Below are positions 1 to 10,846 of a DNA stretch of 64,000 nt, piece by piece. Each line of letters opens with the position of its first letter. Position 1 is the first letter of the stretch. Both the position numbers and the translations under genes were made by a program. The notes below the pieces were generated by a model. The model made no database searches. It saw only the letters and a program-made list of their open reading frames with translations, and had not been told where the DNA came from. The stretch covers positions 92,784,435 to 92,848,434 of the forward strand of contig CM043958.1 in assembly GCA_014529385.2 (NCBI GenBank), written 5' to 3'. Source of the DNA: Adiantum capillus-veneris. Lineage: Eukaryota > Streptophyta > Polypodiopsida > Polypodiales > Pteridaceae.

Positions 1-949
1 TCTTTATCCTTTGGCATGCATCACATCATGTCACAAGCACTTTGGCATTTGCAATTAATGTCGGCCACCAAATGCCATGCATTAATATTTCTCTTGCCAT
101 GGTTTTGTAAGAAAATTGATCCCCTGGTAGACCTTCATGTGCTTGCTTTAGAATAAAATATATATTCATCCTTGTTAGCACATATTTTTAGTTGTTGGTC
201 TTTGTTTGTTTTGTACAACTGTTTCCCCATCATCGTGTTATTTACTGCTTCCTTTTCAATAGCCCTTTGGTGATGTTTTAATCATGACCTTAATAAAACT
301 CCAATTTTTCAAGTATTGTGCCAAATATTTATTGCATCTTAGTACTATGGATATTTGGAACAAAACAGCATGAGGTATAGGTGATCGTTTTTTGTATTGA
401 GGACATCTCCTTTCATGGATGGCCCATATACCCCCAACCATGTAAGCCTTCGCATTGTTTGGGCTTCTACAAGAGGACTCTTATTACCCTTGTGTGAGCT
501 TAATTTATGTATTTGGCATGTTCTTCTGGGCTTATGCACAAAAGAAAAATTTCATCCTTGTTTCTCTGGTATAATCTTTTTGCTAACAATTGATACATAG
601 CCAATTGCATGATCAATTTTGATGTTATAGGAAGAGAAATGTGGGAGGCTACTTATGTTATAGTCATGAAAGTAACTAAGCTTTGTAATCATTTAAGGAT
701 CATTTCTATGATGATAAGCATTAGGAAAATCATCATCAACTCCCTTGGTCCCTTGGGAGGGTCTCTTGAGGTGATCCTAGACAAGTGATCATCCCCCCAT
801 TGATGAGTGCTGCCCTTTTTAACAACCATCATAAAATCAAATTCTAGTAAAACAATGAACCACATTACAATGTAGCCTTTATTACATGGCTTGTTGACTA
901 GACAGAGTAGTGCTTGGTATCTACAAAGAACACAAATTTATTTGCCAAT
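1..949 (-). pseudogene. Ty3/gypsy element G1: RNase H end and integrase zinc finger (decayed)
   Basis: Read on the minus strand, 949 down to about 765 encodes the end of a gypsy RNase H, with motifs resembling QALLCLVNKPC, LLEFDFMMV and HLSRI. From about 145 down to 1 lies an integrase HHCC zinc finger (AHEGLPGDQF, ILMHGIWWPT, then CDACQRIK), with a stop codon just before the CDAC. The stretch between them (150-760) is full of stops and frameshifts and is only weakly recognisable. The RNase H continues at 4016 on the other side of copia A, so 1-949 and 4016-5160 are two halves of one element. The integrase core would lie left of the window. Domain order RT-RNase H-integrase is that of Ty3/gypsy (Metaviridae). 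Confidence 0.8.
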
Positions 950-1178
950 TGTTGGAAATAGGGTTGCAAGAAAACGCACACAGCTTGTAGAAGATGAAGG
1001 AAGCTCAAGGCACACAACATAGAGTGGTATTACTTAGTGTGCAATAGAAAGATAAGATAGCCCTAGAGTGATGGGTGTATATACAATGCATGGGGGAAAT
1101 AACCTCCTAGTGAGGGAAAAATGCCCCGGCAATCCTAAGAGTGTTCACACACATCACTACCACAGGTATATGGTAACA
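950..1178 (-). repeat. 3' LTR of copia A
   Basis: Starts and ends with the family's TGTT/AACA termini in minus orientation. Just outside it, on the internal side, a purine-rich stretch (AAGGGGGATT on the minus strand) is the polypurine tract that would prime plus-strand synthesis. It closely matches the LTRs at 3788-4015, 31871-32097, 36783-37009 and 38234-38459. Confidence 0.9.
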
Positions 1179-1179
1179 A

Positions 1180-3490
1180 ATCCCCCTTGGGAGTGATGAG
1201 GTGAACAAGAGCTGGCACATAAAGTATAGGGAAGTGCCATGCCTTGAGGACGTGATCAGTCCACAAACGGGAGTAAGCCCAAAGTTTTATGGAAAGCTTT
1301 GAACTTATCACGAGACAATGCCTTTGTGAAAATATCTGCGAGGTTGTTTTGCGCTGGCACATAAGCCAAGCTGATCTCTCTAGCTGAAAGTATCTCCCTA
1401 ACATAGTGGTAATGCACGTCAATGTGCTTTGTGCGAGTATGAAAAATTGGGTTTCTCACAACTGCCAATGCGCTCTAAATGTTAGTGTTGTTGGCAATGT
1501 CATGTCCAACACCCAAATTTGCAATAAGCCATCTGAGCTATACACACTCAATTGTAACTTTGAAGACTACCATGTACTCAGCCTCACAACTAGAGGTGGC
1601 CATAATAGGTTTCTTCTTGCTCAACCATAATATGCATGAACTGTCGAGCATGAAACAGAAACCACTTGTGAACACTCGCGTATCAAAACAACTAATCCAA
1701 GTTGAGTCCAAAAAAGCATGTAAATCTGGCAGCAATGATCCCCTTGGGATAAAACAACCCAAGATGTAAAGTGCCACTCAAGTAGCAAAAGATTTGCTTG
1801 ATAGCCTACCAATGCTTAGACCTTGGGATATGCATAAATTTGTTGACCAATGAAACTGAAAAATGAATATATGTCCTTGTGTTGCATACATAAATTAGGC
1901 ATCCAATAGTAGTTTGGTAAAGAGTGACATTGGTAGGATCATCAGCATCATGAAGACTCAATTTCAATCGATGGGAGTGGCAATAGGTTTGCAATCCTCA
2001 AGTCCAAACTTACAAAGCAATGTCTCTATGTAACTTGTCTGACACAAGGCAATACCACCATCACACTGCTTAAATTGTATGCCCAAGTAATGATGCAACA
2101 ACCCCAAATCTTTCATCTTGAAAGTAGCATTCAAATCAACAATATGTGCCTCATTTGGACCGTTGATTAGCAAATCATCCACATATAGAACAACAATGAG
2201 AAGTACATCACCCTCATGCTTTACATACAAAGTGCTTTCTGTTGGACTATTACGAAAGCCTCATTTGACCAAATGAGTGACAGCTTTCTCATACCAAGCA
2301 CTAGGAGATTGCTTCAACCCACACAAAGCTTTCTTACATTTTCACACTTTATCTTCTTGCCCTTTAATAACAAATCCGCAAGGCTGTGTTACATAAACTT
2401 CCTCAAATATCTCACCATTCAAGAAAGCAGCAACAATATCTCATTGATGTACATCCCATCCAAAATGAGCTACCAATGCACATAGAAAATGCCCAATAGT
2501 CATATGACAAGTGGGAGCAAAAATCTCTTCATAATCTATGTCCTTTTGTTGTGCATAACCCTTTGCAACAAGTCAATCCTTATAGCGATCAACCTCACCA
2601 TCCGGCTTGCATTTCAACTTGTAAGTCCACTTCGTACTAACGGCCTTTTTGCCAAGAGGCAAATCACATAGATTCCATGTGTCATTTTCTATAAGTGCAT
2701 CATATTTTGATTGCATGGTAGCCATCCAATTTTTTGAATTCTCTGCTTCATCAAAAGACAGAGGTTCATGAACATCACATAAGCTAGAAACAACCAAACC
2801 ATAACAATCTGATGCATAACATGAATGGCAAGAACTTGAATGAGTACGACTAGACCAAGGTGCATCCAATATACTGTCACGCAAAGCATGCATCAACGTT
2901 GCATTTGTAGCACCAAAGGATAAGCCACAAAAAATGCACATTTCATCAATAGATGGCTTTTTACCATGACATGCTTCATATGGATTCATAAACTGCAAAG
3001 CTTTTTTAGGACACATGTTAAGTACATAAATGGAACACATTATAGCCTCAAGCCAAAACAAATGTGGCAAATCTTGACTTTTGACCATACATCATGCCAT
3101 TTCTATAAGCAACCTATTTTTCCTCTCAACAATACCAATTTGATGAGGTGTATACGGCACTGCACATTGGTGTTTTATCCCACAACCAACCAAAAATGCA
3201 TTAAATTCATGAGACATATACCCCCCCCCGATCGGAACGAAGGGTTCCCATAGTACATTTAAAGAAATTTTCACCCATAGACAAAAATGCTTGAAGCACA
3301 TAAACACTTCGAACTTTACTTTAAGCGGATACACCCATGCATGCCTGGAGTAGTCATCGATAAAAGTCACAAAGTAAAGGTAATTTCCCAAGGATGAAGT
3401 TTGCATGGGCCCACAAAAATCACCATGGTGAATGTCCACACTTGATGTAAAAATTGCCCAAAAAGAGGAGAAACGAAACGGTATTAGCAT
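1180..3490 (-). pseudogene. Copia A pol remnant: integrase, reverse transcriptase, RNase H
   Basis: In minus-strand order: integrase core (3490-3092; FIDDYSRHAWVYPLK, VERKNRLL), integrase C-terminus/linker and RT N-terminus (3088-2573; FWLEAIMCSIYVLN, WTYKLKCKPDGE), RT (2230-1806; YVDDLLINGPNE, LGLLHHYLGIQFKQCDGG), and RNase H (1777-1256; DSTWISCFDTRVFTSGFC, SCEAEYM). The RT keeps its YVDD catalytic box, unlike copies B and C. The frame breaks many times. A C9 run at 3221-3229 (G9 on the coding strand) shifts frame exactly at the second catalytic Asp of the integrase. The parent family encodes about 1,300-1,500 aa; this copy is non-functional. Confidence 0.9.
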
Positions 3491-3787
3491 GTGCTACACA
3501 ACACCATGAAGAAGATTGTAAGGAACCTGTTATGTAGAAAATAGCACTGACAAAAACTCTTCACAAAATGATAAAATTGCCGACATAGTACTACCTATAG
3601 TGGAAATGGAGGCCGAAATGAGCCCAAATGAAAAATTTGAGCAAAAAGAGCTCTACGAGCCAACCCAAAGTATTTGTCAACCAATTGATGCTCACCAAAG
3701 CTCATTGAAATTGAAGAAAGTGAGCAGGCATGTGCTAGCAATGTTGGCAACTAAGCCCGGGAGGATGCAATCTGCTCTGATACCACT
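3491..3787 (-). promoter_or_regulatory. Copia A 5' leader with initiator-Met tRNA primer site
   Basis: On the minus strand the LTR is followed at about 3787-3774 by GTGGTATCAGAGC, complementary to the 3' end of plant initiator methionine tRNA. This is the usual copia primer-binding site. The roughly 300-bp leader matches the leaders of B (6446-6780), C (36420-36782) and E, which confirms the joined 5' end and shows that the gag deletion starts at the leader/integrase junction. Confidence 0.85.
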
Positions 3788-4015
3788 TGTCGAAAATAAG
3801 GTTGCAAGGAAACGCATAGAGCTTGGAGAAGATGAAGGAAGCTCAAGGCACACAACAGAGAGTGGTATTACTTATTGTGCTATAGAAAGATACGATAGCC
3901 CTAGAGTGATGACATATATACAATGCACAGGGGAAAAACCTCCTATTGAGGCAAAAAATGCATCGGCGGTCGTAAGTGTGTTCACACACATCACTATCAC
4001 ATGTATATGGTAACA
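3788..4015 (-). repeat. 5' LTR of copia A
   Basis: Pairs with the LTR at 950-1178, with only scattered differences. CCAAT follows at 4016-4020, the target duplication. Confidence 0.9.
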
Positions 4016-5160
4016 CCAATAAGTAGCATCTAAACTTTTTAACACAAAAATCATTCCAAGGCCCTCTCTTTCTATTGTTGTGGTGTGATTTTTGTTGACT
4101 GTAGTCAATTATCTACTAGCATAAGAGACTAGAAGTCCATTGTTCCATCTCCTAGTTGATGAGCTAATATACAAGCAATAGCAAAATTAGAAGCATCAAC
4201 ATACACATGGAAAATTTTATTCCAGTCTAGAGATTTCAAGATTGGATCAAAATATAGAGTTTTCTTAAGATTTTTAAATGAGACTCTGCATTCTTTTGTC
4301 CGGAAAAATAGCGTGATCAAGCCATACATAAGTTTGGCCATTACAATATACATGTAGATAAATCTTTGATAATATCCACAATGTCCCATGAAAGCTTGGA
4401 CTTCCCTTACAATTGTGGATCTAGACATTTTTGCAATGACCATAAACTTTTTCAAATATATGGCAATCCCATTTCTATGTCCAAGAATCTTGTCTTCATA
4501 ACCATGATCATATACACACTTCTTAGGATTCAAACAAATCCTACATAGGTAGCATTTTGCAAAGACTTTTTTGAGGTGCTCAACACGATATGATCTTTTG
4601 ATGAATGGTGACACACAAGTCACATATGTAAACTTGTAGGAATTTACGTATGTACTCTTTAAAAGCATGACTCATTAGTCTTTGAAAAATAGATGGAGCA
4701 TTTGTCAACCCAAAAGGCATAACCCTATATGCAAATATATCCCATTCTATAGAAAATGTTGTTTTATGTTGATCTTTTGGTTCGATCGTCGGTTGGTTGT
4801 AGCTTAAAAATCTATCCAAGCAGTTATAGGCTTCTTTTCCAACCACTTTTTTCAGGACATGATCGGTGATAGGAAGAGGGTAGTTGTCTCTGATGGTTGC
4901 TGCATTCACCTTTTGGATATTGACATGTACTCTCAGTCTCTCTCTTTCTTAAATAATAACACAATCAGAGACACCCAAGTCCGTGTGTTCAATTTCATAG
5001 ATGATTTGAGCTTCTTTGAGTTTCTCTATTTCTTCTTTGATTTTCTTGGCAAAGGTATATTTTTTATAATGAGACAAAAGACTCATAGCTTCACTTTCTT
5101 TGTCATTTTTTGGCTCCATTTTGTAATCCATACCTCTTCCAAGCTCTCTGTACTTCACTC
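4016..5160 (-). pseudogene. Ty3/gypsy G1 reverse transcriptase and RNase H (decayed)
   Basis: Minus strand. The N-terminal RT block (5158-4949) has AKKIKEEIEKLKEAQIIYEI. Next come NAATIRDNYPLPITDHVL, YRVMPFGLTNAPSIFQRLM (4909-4580) and RT thumb/RNase H (4668-4129; LGHRNGIAIYLKK, VYVDASNFAIACILAHQLGD). The RNase H TTTIEREGLGMIFVLKSL (about 4100-4030) is broken by copia A. The catalytic YxDD position reads ICDL, so the aspartate pair is lost. Stops and frameshifts are frequent. The other half lies at 1-949. Confidence 0.88.
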
Positions 5161-6294
5161 TCTGCTCTATTTACATCATGGAGGATTCCTTGTTCTCGGT
5201 TTCAAGTATCTTTTGTGGTTTTGGCTGTTGGCTCAAGTTTTTCTCTTTATTTGGGGTCAGGTGTCTACCCGTCATTTTGTCTTTGACACAATCATTGGCA
5301 TTTATCTTTTATTAGAAATAGTGTTTTCTCCATGATTTTTGGCATAAGCTTGGTTCTTCATAGTTTGGCTTCTCATTTCCTCCTATACATATCTTGCATT
5401 GTTACACGTATTTTAAAGAACCATTTTATGTACATATTGTACATATGGCAATGCCATGGAGTAACATGAGAGTCTTTATAAGTTGAATTTTTATATATTT
5501 TAGCCTGGTGTGTTAAGTATATGTACATATAAGGCAAGTCACCTATATAGCGCCAGCTAGTAGGTCATTATAGGGGTCCATATATGTGCAAGTTGAAGTG
5601 TTTCTTGTATATAAATAAAAGGGTGATCTGTAAGGAATTAAGGTGGTAGCTTCTTATCAAAGTTTTGTTGTTTTTTATCTTTGTGCCTCCTTCATGGTTT
5701 TGGATGCAGTTTTTTGCCCCTTTACTAGCCTTCTTTGCATGTAGTTGTGTTATGGTACCATGTTGTCCATACCAATTTTGCACATCGTAGTGCATAGATT
5801 TGAAATTTTGTGTCTTCAAAACTTTTGCTTCAAAAAATGCAGAGACCTTTTGAGGCCTCAAAGAATTTCTTTTGGAGTTGTGGTTTAGAAGATACAATCT
5901 GTTTTTTGCAAAGTATTGGATATAATAGCCCATAGATAGTGTGATGTACAGTAAGTTGTGAAAGCTTACATGTTTTGTGCCATACGTACACTTTAAAATT
6001 GTGGTTTTAAAGAAGTAGTTGAAAAAGCAGGAAGATATTTTCCTCAAGTGCATTTGTTGGATTGTGCTATAATTCCATCCGAAGACAAGTGCTTTCTACT
6101 TTCCATGGTGAACTTTAAGGTGCACATGTGCTTGTAAATTTCCAAGGGATCACTTGCTTTTGAGTATTGAGTTTGTGGTATTCTTTTGATATGGTTTGAG
6201 GTGTTGATTTTGTATGTTGAGCATCATTGGGTGGTAGATATTACTATAGAGGTTCCCCTTGTTCTTGTTTTCCCAACAACATATGTATCGTTGG
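5161..6294. other. Unassigned AT-rich stretch between gypsy G1 and copia B
   Basis: This may hold upstream G1 sequence, but no protease or gag motif is visible. An open minus-strand frame of 161 codons (6053-5568) has no recognisable domain and is probably a chance ORF. No LTR end or target duplication could be placed here. Confidence 0.4.
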
Positions 6295-6445
6295 ATTTTT
6301 CCCCCGTGCATTGTATATACGCCTATCACTCTAGGCTAACTTATCTTTCCATTGCACACTAAGTAACACTCTCTCTGGTGTGTGCCTTGAGCTTCCTTCT
6401 TCTTCTCCAAGTTGTGTGTGTTTGTCTGCAACCCTAACTCCAACA
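6295..6445 (+). repeat. 5' LTR of copia B, 5'-truncated
   Basis: Only the downstream ~150 bp of the 228-bp family LTR is present, from the segment around CCCCCGTGCATTGTATATA to the terminal CCAACA. The sequence before 6295 is unrelated. The primer site just after it (6446 on) is a decayed version of the initiator-Met site. Confidence 0.8.
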
Positions 6446-6780
6446 ATTGGAATGAGAATAGGTTGTTTCCTCTTGAGCTTAGTCGTCAGCAGCTCCAACA
6501 CACACTTGCTCACTTTCTTCAATTTCTGTGAGCTTTGACGAGCATCCGCAACCCGACAAATATTTTTCTCAGATTTCTAATTTTTCCGGCCTCCGTTTCC
6601 ACTACATGTAGTGCTCCGCATGCAGTTTTGTCATTTTATGCAAAAATTCTATCAGTGTCATTTTTTACTTATTAACAGGTCCCTTACAGTCTTCTACAGT
6701 TTGTGCTATATAGCATGTGTTGTTCACGCTTCATTTCTCCTCTTTTTGGACACTTGTCACATCAGGTGCAACATTTACCA

Positions 6781-8709
6781 TGGCTGACAACAACACATAT
6801 GTGTTCAAGATGTTTGATGCTGTGAGGATAGATTGGATGGGGACAATCACCCTATGTGGGCTTATATGATGCAACATGTCCTTTTGTCAAAGGGTGTCTG
6901 GAATATTGTGCAGGGCATGGATGTACGTCCTGGTTCTGAGGATGTAGGTGATATTGAGGATGTTGCAGGTTTTGGTGGCAGGATTGTTGTTGCCAGAGTT
7001 GTTTTGCCTACGGCTGAGCAAGCTCATTGGGATGTAAAAGATGTGCAAGATCATGCATTCATTGTGTTGTTTGTGAAGCACACTATTACTCCTCACATTC
7101 GTTCAGCAAAATTTGCAAAACATGCTTGGGATATTCTGGCTGGTCTTTATGCAAGTTGCAACCAATGAGGCAAAAATTGCATTGTTGGGTAAAGAGCTGG
7201 AGTCAAAGATTATGCATGAAGAAGATGATATGGACAATTTCCTTGCTAGTGTCAAGGATATCAATGAGCAATTTATTTTTGCAAGTGAAGTCAGTTTTGA
7301 CAAATCCCTTGTGCAGACTGTTCTTGATGGTTTGCCAGATTCTTACCAAACTTTTGATAGTACTTGGAGGCTTATGAACCAAGGAAATCCAGAAGTTAAG
7401 TTTGATGCATTATGCACATTGTTGTTGTAAGAGTCACTTTCCAAAAAAAATAGGACTAGACAGCATGCAATTGAACAAGCCTTTATTGATACTCAAAGAA
7501 AAGGTGGTAACAACAATGTAGCCACTTCTCATGGTTCTTCTGCGCGAGTGGAAAGTCACATGTTCCTAATGCTTCTACTGGCACAATTCATCTGGGAATT
7601 TTGGTGAAAAGTGCAAAAATAAGATGCATTTCTATTATTGTAAAGCTAATGATCACTTGATCAACCAGTGTCCTAAGTTGAAGGCAAAAGAGGCTAAGAA
7701 GAAAGAGGTTGGTTCCACTACAAATGTATCTATTGTTGAGTCTTCTGTGAAAGGATATTGTGATGCTGATGTTGATGCAGATTGGGCTTTTAGTGCATGC
7801 ATGTCAGTTGCTACACATTCACATGTGTGGTATTTTGACAGTGGTGCTACAAAGCACATTACCTCACATCGTGATTTTTTTACCTCTCTTGAGCTTGTCC
7901 CTCATGGGAATTCAGTCAATTGTGCCAACAATGCCTCTTATCCAGTTAAGGGATTTGGAAAGATTGTCCTTACTGCTACAAATGGCAGTTCTTTCACACT
8001 TGTATTACATCATGGCTGATTAGTTTCTTTGTAAATTACATCTATGATTATGGGGCGAATGCTTTAACAATTTCCTCTAGATTTGTCACCATTTGACCTA
8101 GGCTTAACGCACAGTGTAAGAGGATTAATCGAGGATGCTTACCTATAAAGGCATACAATGTCGCCTCCCGGTCCACCAATTATACATTTGTGAGCATTAA
8201 AGGTGAGGGAAACTTTAACAAATATGGAATGTGTTGTATGTACCTGGGATCAAGAAGAATCTTTTGTCTATATCTGCACTTGCTAGACTTCGTCTTGTAG
8301 TCAAATTTATGGACGACAGATGTACAGTACATGATCTTAGTTTTGGTGATGAAATTGTTGCATCTAGCATTTTATGCCATGGGCTATATAAGCTCACTTT
8401 GTATGACAAGTGTGGGAAAAATTTTGCAAATGCAGTTGTGGATTCTAAGGCTATTTCAGATGAAAAAATTTGACATGCACGTTTTGGGCATCTGAATTTT
8501 GCAAGTTTACTACGTTTGCAAAAATCTGATATGGTTGCTTCTTTGCCGCCTCTTGAAGCACCTGTCAAACATGTGTGTGAAGGTTGTATTTTGGGTAAGA
8601 TGCAATGTTTAAAGTTTCCAAAGGATGGTTCAGTTAGAGACACATCCAGGTTGCAGCTTGTGCATAGTGATGTTTGTGGGCCCATGCAAACTCCGTCCTT
8701 GTGCAATTA
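6781..8709 (+). pseudogene. Copia B gag, protease and pre-integrase (frameshifted)
   Basis: The gag start codon at 6781 (MADNNTYVF) matches copia C. A frameshift near 6825 moves into DGDNHPMWAYMMQHVL (6833-7168), and another near 7160 into ESKIMHEEDDMDNFL (7113-7430). The zinc knuckle at about 7630 has lost its first cysteine (HFYYCKANDHLINQC). The protease box WYFDSGATKHITSH is near 7830. The pre-integrase part (8231-8709) has VPGIKKNLLSISALARL, HVCEGCILGKM and LQLVHSDVCGPMQ. About 220 bp of foreign DNA interrupts the protease at about 8009-8230. The gag forms the RNA-binding particle and the protease would cut the polyprotein; neither is intact here. Confidence 0.88.
8009..8230. other. Small insertion of unknown type inside copia B protease
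   Basis: Compared with copia C, where FTLVDALYVPGIKKN is continuous, copia B is split between FTLVLH and LYVPGIKKN by about 220 bp. The insert has no ORF, no clear terminal repeats and no obvious A-tail. It could be a degenerate short transposon or captured filler DNA. Confidence 0.6.
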
Positions 8710-8902
8710 TGTTGGGGTAAAGGCGTTGCGTCTTTTGCACGGGGCCGAACATCCGATGTCTGCCCGATCGCCCGTCCACCGTGTGTATCATGCACTTATT
8801 CTTTGTATATGAAGAATAAGGAGCTCCTCACTCTTACTTCTTGAGGTTGCTCCACCCACACTCTCGTGCCCCCGCACGCATTTGTGCACATGCACCCTCG
8901 CA
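8710..8902 (+). repeat. 5' LTR of element D
   Basis: Aligns with 14532-14750, including a shared TTCTTTGTATATGAAGAATA segment. It is shorter than its partner (193 against 219 bp) through small deletions near the end. Confidence 0.85.
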
Positions 8903-8903
8903 A

Positions 8904-8917
8904 GTGGTATCAGAGAT
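8904..8917 (+). promoter_or_regulatory. Primer-binding site of element D (initiator-Met tRNA)
   Basis: GTGGTATCAGAGAT directly follows the 5' LTR and matches the complement of the initiator-Met tRNA 3' end over its first 11-12 bases. Confidence 0.8.
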
Positions 8918-9989
8918 ACGATGGAAAACCACGTGCATGACAACTTCTTGGTGACATACATGGGAGCGATGGAGCTTGGCCATGGTGGCTTGAGCTTGAC
9001 GGTGGTGGATCCGTCTCGGCAGTGTTGGATCGGGGGCTCCTACGGCGAGCATCTAGAGGAGATCGGGCAAGATCTCGGTTCTCGGCTACTCGACGTGTGC
9101 AGCGACTCCATCGAAGATGGAATCTTGGAGCTTTTGTAGCTCTGCACGAATCGAGCATGTCGAGATGTGTATGCTGAAGTGGGTATGAGATCTTGAAGGC
9201 TTGAATTGAAGGCAAGCATTGAGGCTTGTGTGCAAAGGCTTGGATAGCAAAGGGAATCGAGTGCAAGCAAGCAGGTCGAGGTGCAACCCTAGAAACAACA
9301 GCACGTCGACATCAAGTAGAGGAGAGAATTGGGGGCAAGTAGGGGGCCCCAGCTATGTAAAATCATTAAAAAACCCGAATCTGAGTCGATACCATTTGGC
9401 AGCAAATATGATTGGTGCACCACCCAAAGCAAGGCAGTGATGACGGACACATGCGCGACAACTGATTCCATGCAAACAAGACAAAGGGAGCAACGTGAAT
9501 GTTGAATCTGTACATGCAGAAGAAGAAGGAGGAGGAGGAGAAGGGGGGGGGGGGGGGAGTATATGATCAAAAATAAAAAGCGTAGGGGGGTAGCATCGTG
9601 AGCATTCGTCTGCATGGTGTAGCGCAATAGCACTAGGTTCGATTTCGAGTTGGCGAGAGTTCAAATTCCAATCTCCCTTTCGAGTTGGTGATATTGGTGA
9701 TGACTTCTCCTGCTTACTGGCCGATTAGCTTAGGAATAAAGATGAGGAAGGGGGATCTCTTGGAGATTCCTCGTGATATCTAGAGTACGAGCCAAGTATA
9801 GCATTTTCAAAATCAAGCTGCAACAACAGGGAATTGAGAGCTTGAGAGCATTTCAAGTGCAAAGGCTTGGGAGCAGGCAAATCCAAGCAAGTAGGAGTTG
9901 GGAAGTAGACTCAAAGGGGGAAATTGAATCAGTTCTCAAAAAGCAGTGCAAGGAGGCTAAATTTGAGTAGGACCAAAAAGGTATGGGTA

Positions 9990-10471
9990 CCTCGTCACTA
10001 TATGGCACGGCTCTGGCTAGGGGGGATCTAGGGCCCAAATCTGGGGGCGCTAGGCGGCTTTAATCTCGACCGTCGGATTACGCAGTGAACTAGGGGTGAA
10101 CTCGAGGTGAACTAGGGGTGAACTCGGGGCAAAAATGGCGCCCCAAGTTCACTCTTAGTTCACCCCCCCTAGTTCACCCGCCTCGCGGGGTGTGGGTCGA
10201 ACTTGGGACGTCTCGGTTGCCACACGAATGTGCGTCACTGTCCATGTTGTCCAAGCACATGATCATACCCTAGTTTAGGCGCCTCTAGTTCACCCCCAGT
10301 TCACCCACCCCTAGTTCACCGTTAGTTCACCCTCAGTTCACCCCTAGTTCACCCCCTAGTTCACCCCTAGTTCATTGTGTGATCCGACGGCGGAGATTAA
10401 AGCCGCCTCGCGCCCCCAAATTTGGGCCCTACATCCCCTCTGACCCGGAGCCGTGCCATATAGTGACGAGG
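9990..10471. mobile_element. MITE-like foldback element with ~140-bp inverted arms
   Basis: CCTCGTCACTATATGGCACG (from 9990) is repeated in reverse complement at 10448-10471. The arms stay complementary inward through the GCGGCTTTAAT / ATTAAAGCCGC block to about 10130 and 10310. The inner arms are made of short units: GGGTGAACT on the left and AGTTCACCC on the right. The ~480-bp size, long arms and absence of coding fit a non-autonomous foldback DNA transposon inside element D. A target duplication could not be fixed because the outermost ~10 bases differ. Confidence 0.75.
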
Positions 10472-10761
10472 CTGTAGGGGGGGCAAGTCTAATATCTGCA
10501 GTGTTGGAATTAAGCAAGCAATCAAGCAGTGTCAGCCGAACTGAGGAGGAGATCCATTACTCCTCCCACCTCGTCGTTCTCCCCTCCCACACACACAGTT
10601 GACAGTGCAGGCAAGCTTTCGATAGAGCCTGCATTTTGTCAGGTCTGCAGCACGACAGAAAAAAATTATATTTTTTCTTATAAGCCTATGGGTCGGTGCA
10701 CTCTACCCCACCTTCTTCCCTATCATCGACTCAACAGTCAAGCCCCCATTCACACACACCC

Positions 10762-10764
<3 letters not shown>

Positions 10765-10842
<78 letters not shown>
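10765..10842. repeat. (GA)39 microsatellite
   Basis: An uninterrupted dinucleotide run of about 78 bp. Open frames crossing it (Arg-Glu or Ser-Leu repeats) are artefacts. Confidence 0.97.

Positions 10843-10846
<4 letters not shown>

Larger units (their letters stand above)
950..4015 (-). mobile_element. Ty1/copia retrotransposon A, internally deleted, with target duplication
   Basis: Two near-identical LTRs of about 228 bp (950-1178 and 3788-4015) bound a minus-strand copia. The ends are TGTT...AACA. The 5-bp flank CCAAT at 945-949 is repeated exactly at 4016-4020, a clean target-site duplication inside the RNase H of gypsy G1. Internally the pol part is kept from integrase to RNase H. The whole gag, protease and pre-integrase region is missing: integrase sequence runs at about 3480 directly into the 5' leader. 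The same family gives elements B, C and E in this window. Confidence 0.93.

Noticed and set aside
5568-6053. 161-codon minus-strand ORF beside gypsy G1
   Set aside because: Composition is Lys/Asn/Phe-rich and AT-driven, with no motif or conserved partner.
9609-9690. tRNA-like A-box and B-box stretch (TGGTGTAGCGC, GGTTCGATTTC)
   Set aside because: Box spacing and arms do not fold into a tRNA, and no A-tail or copy is seen, so neither a tRNA nor a SINE is supported.
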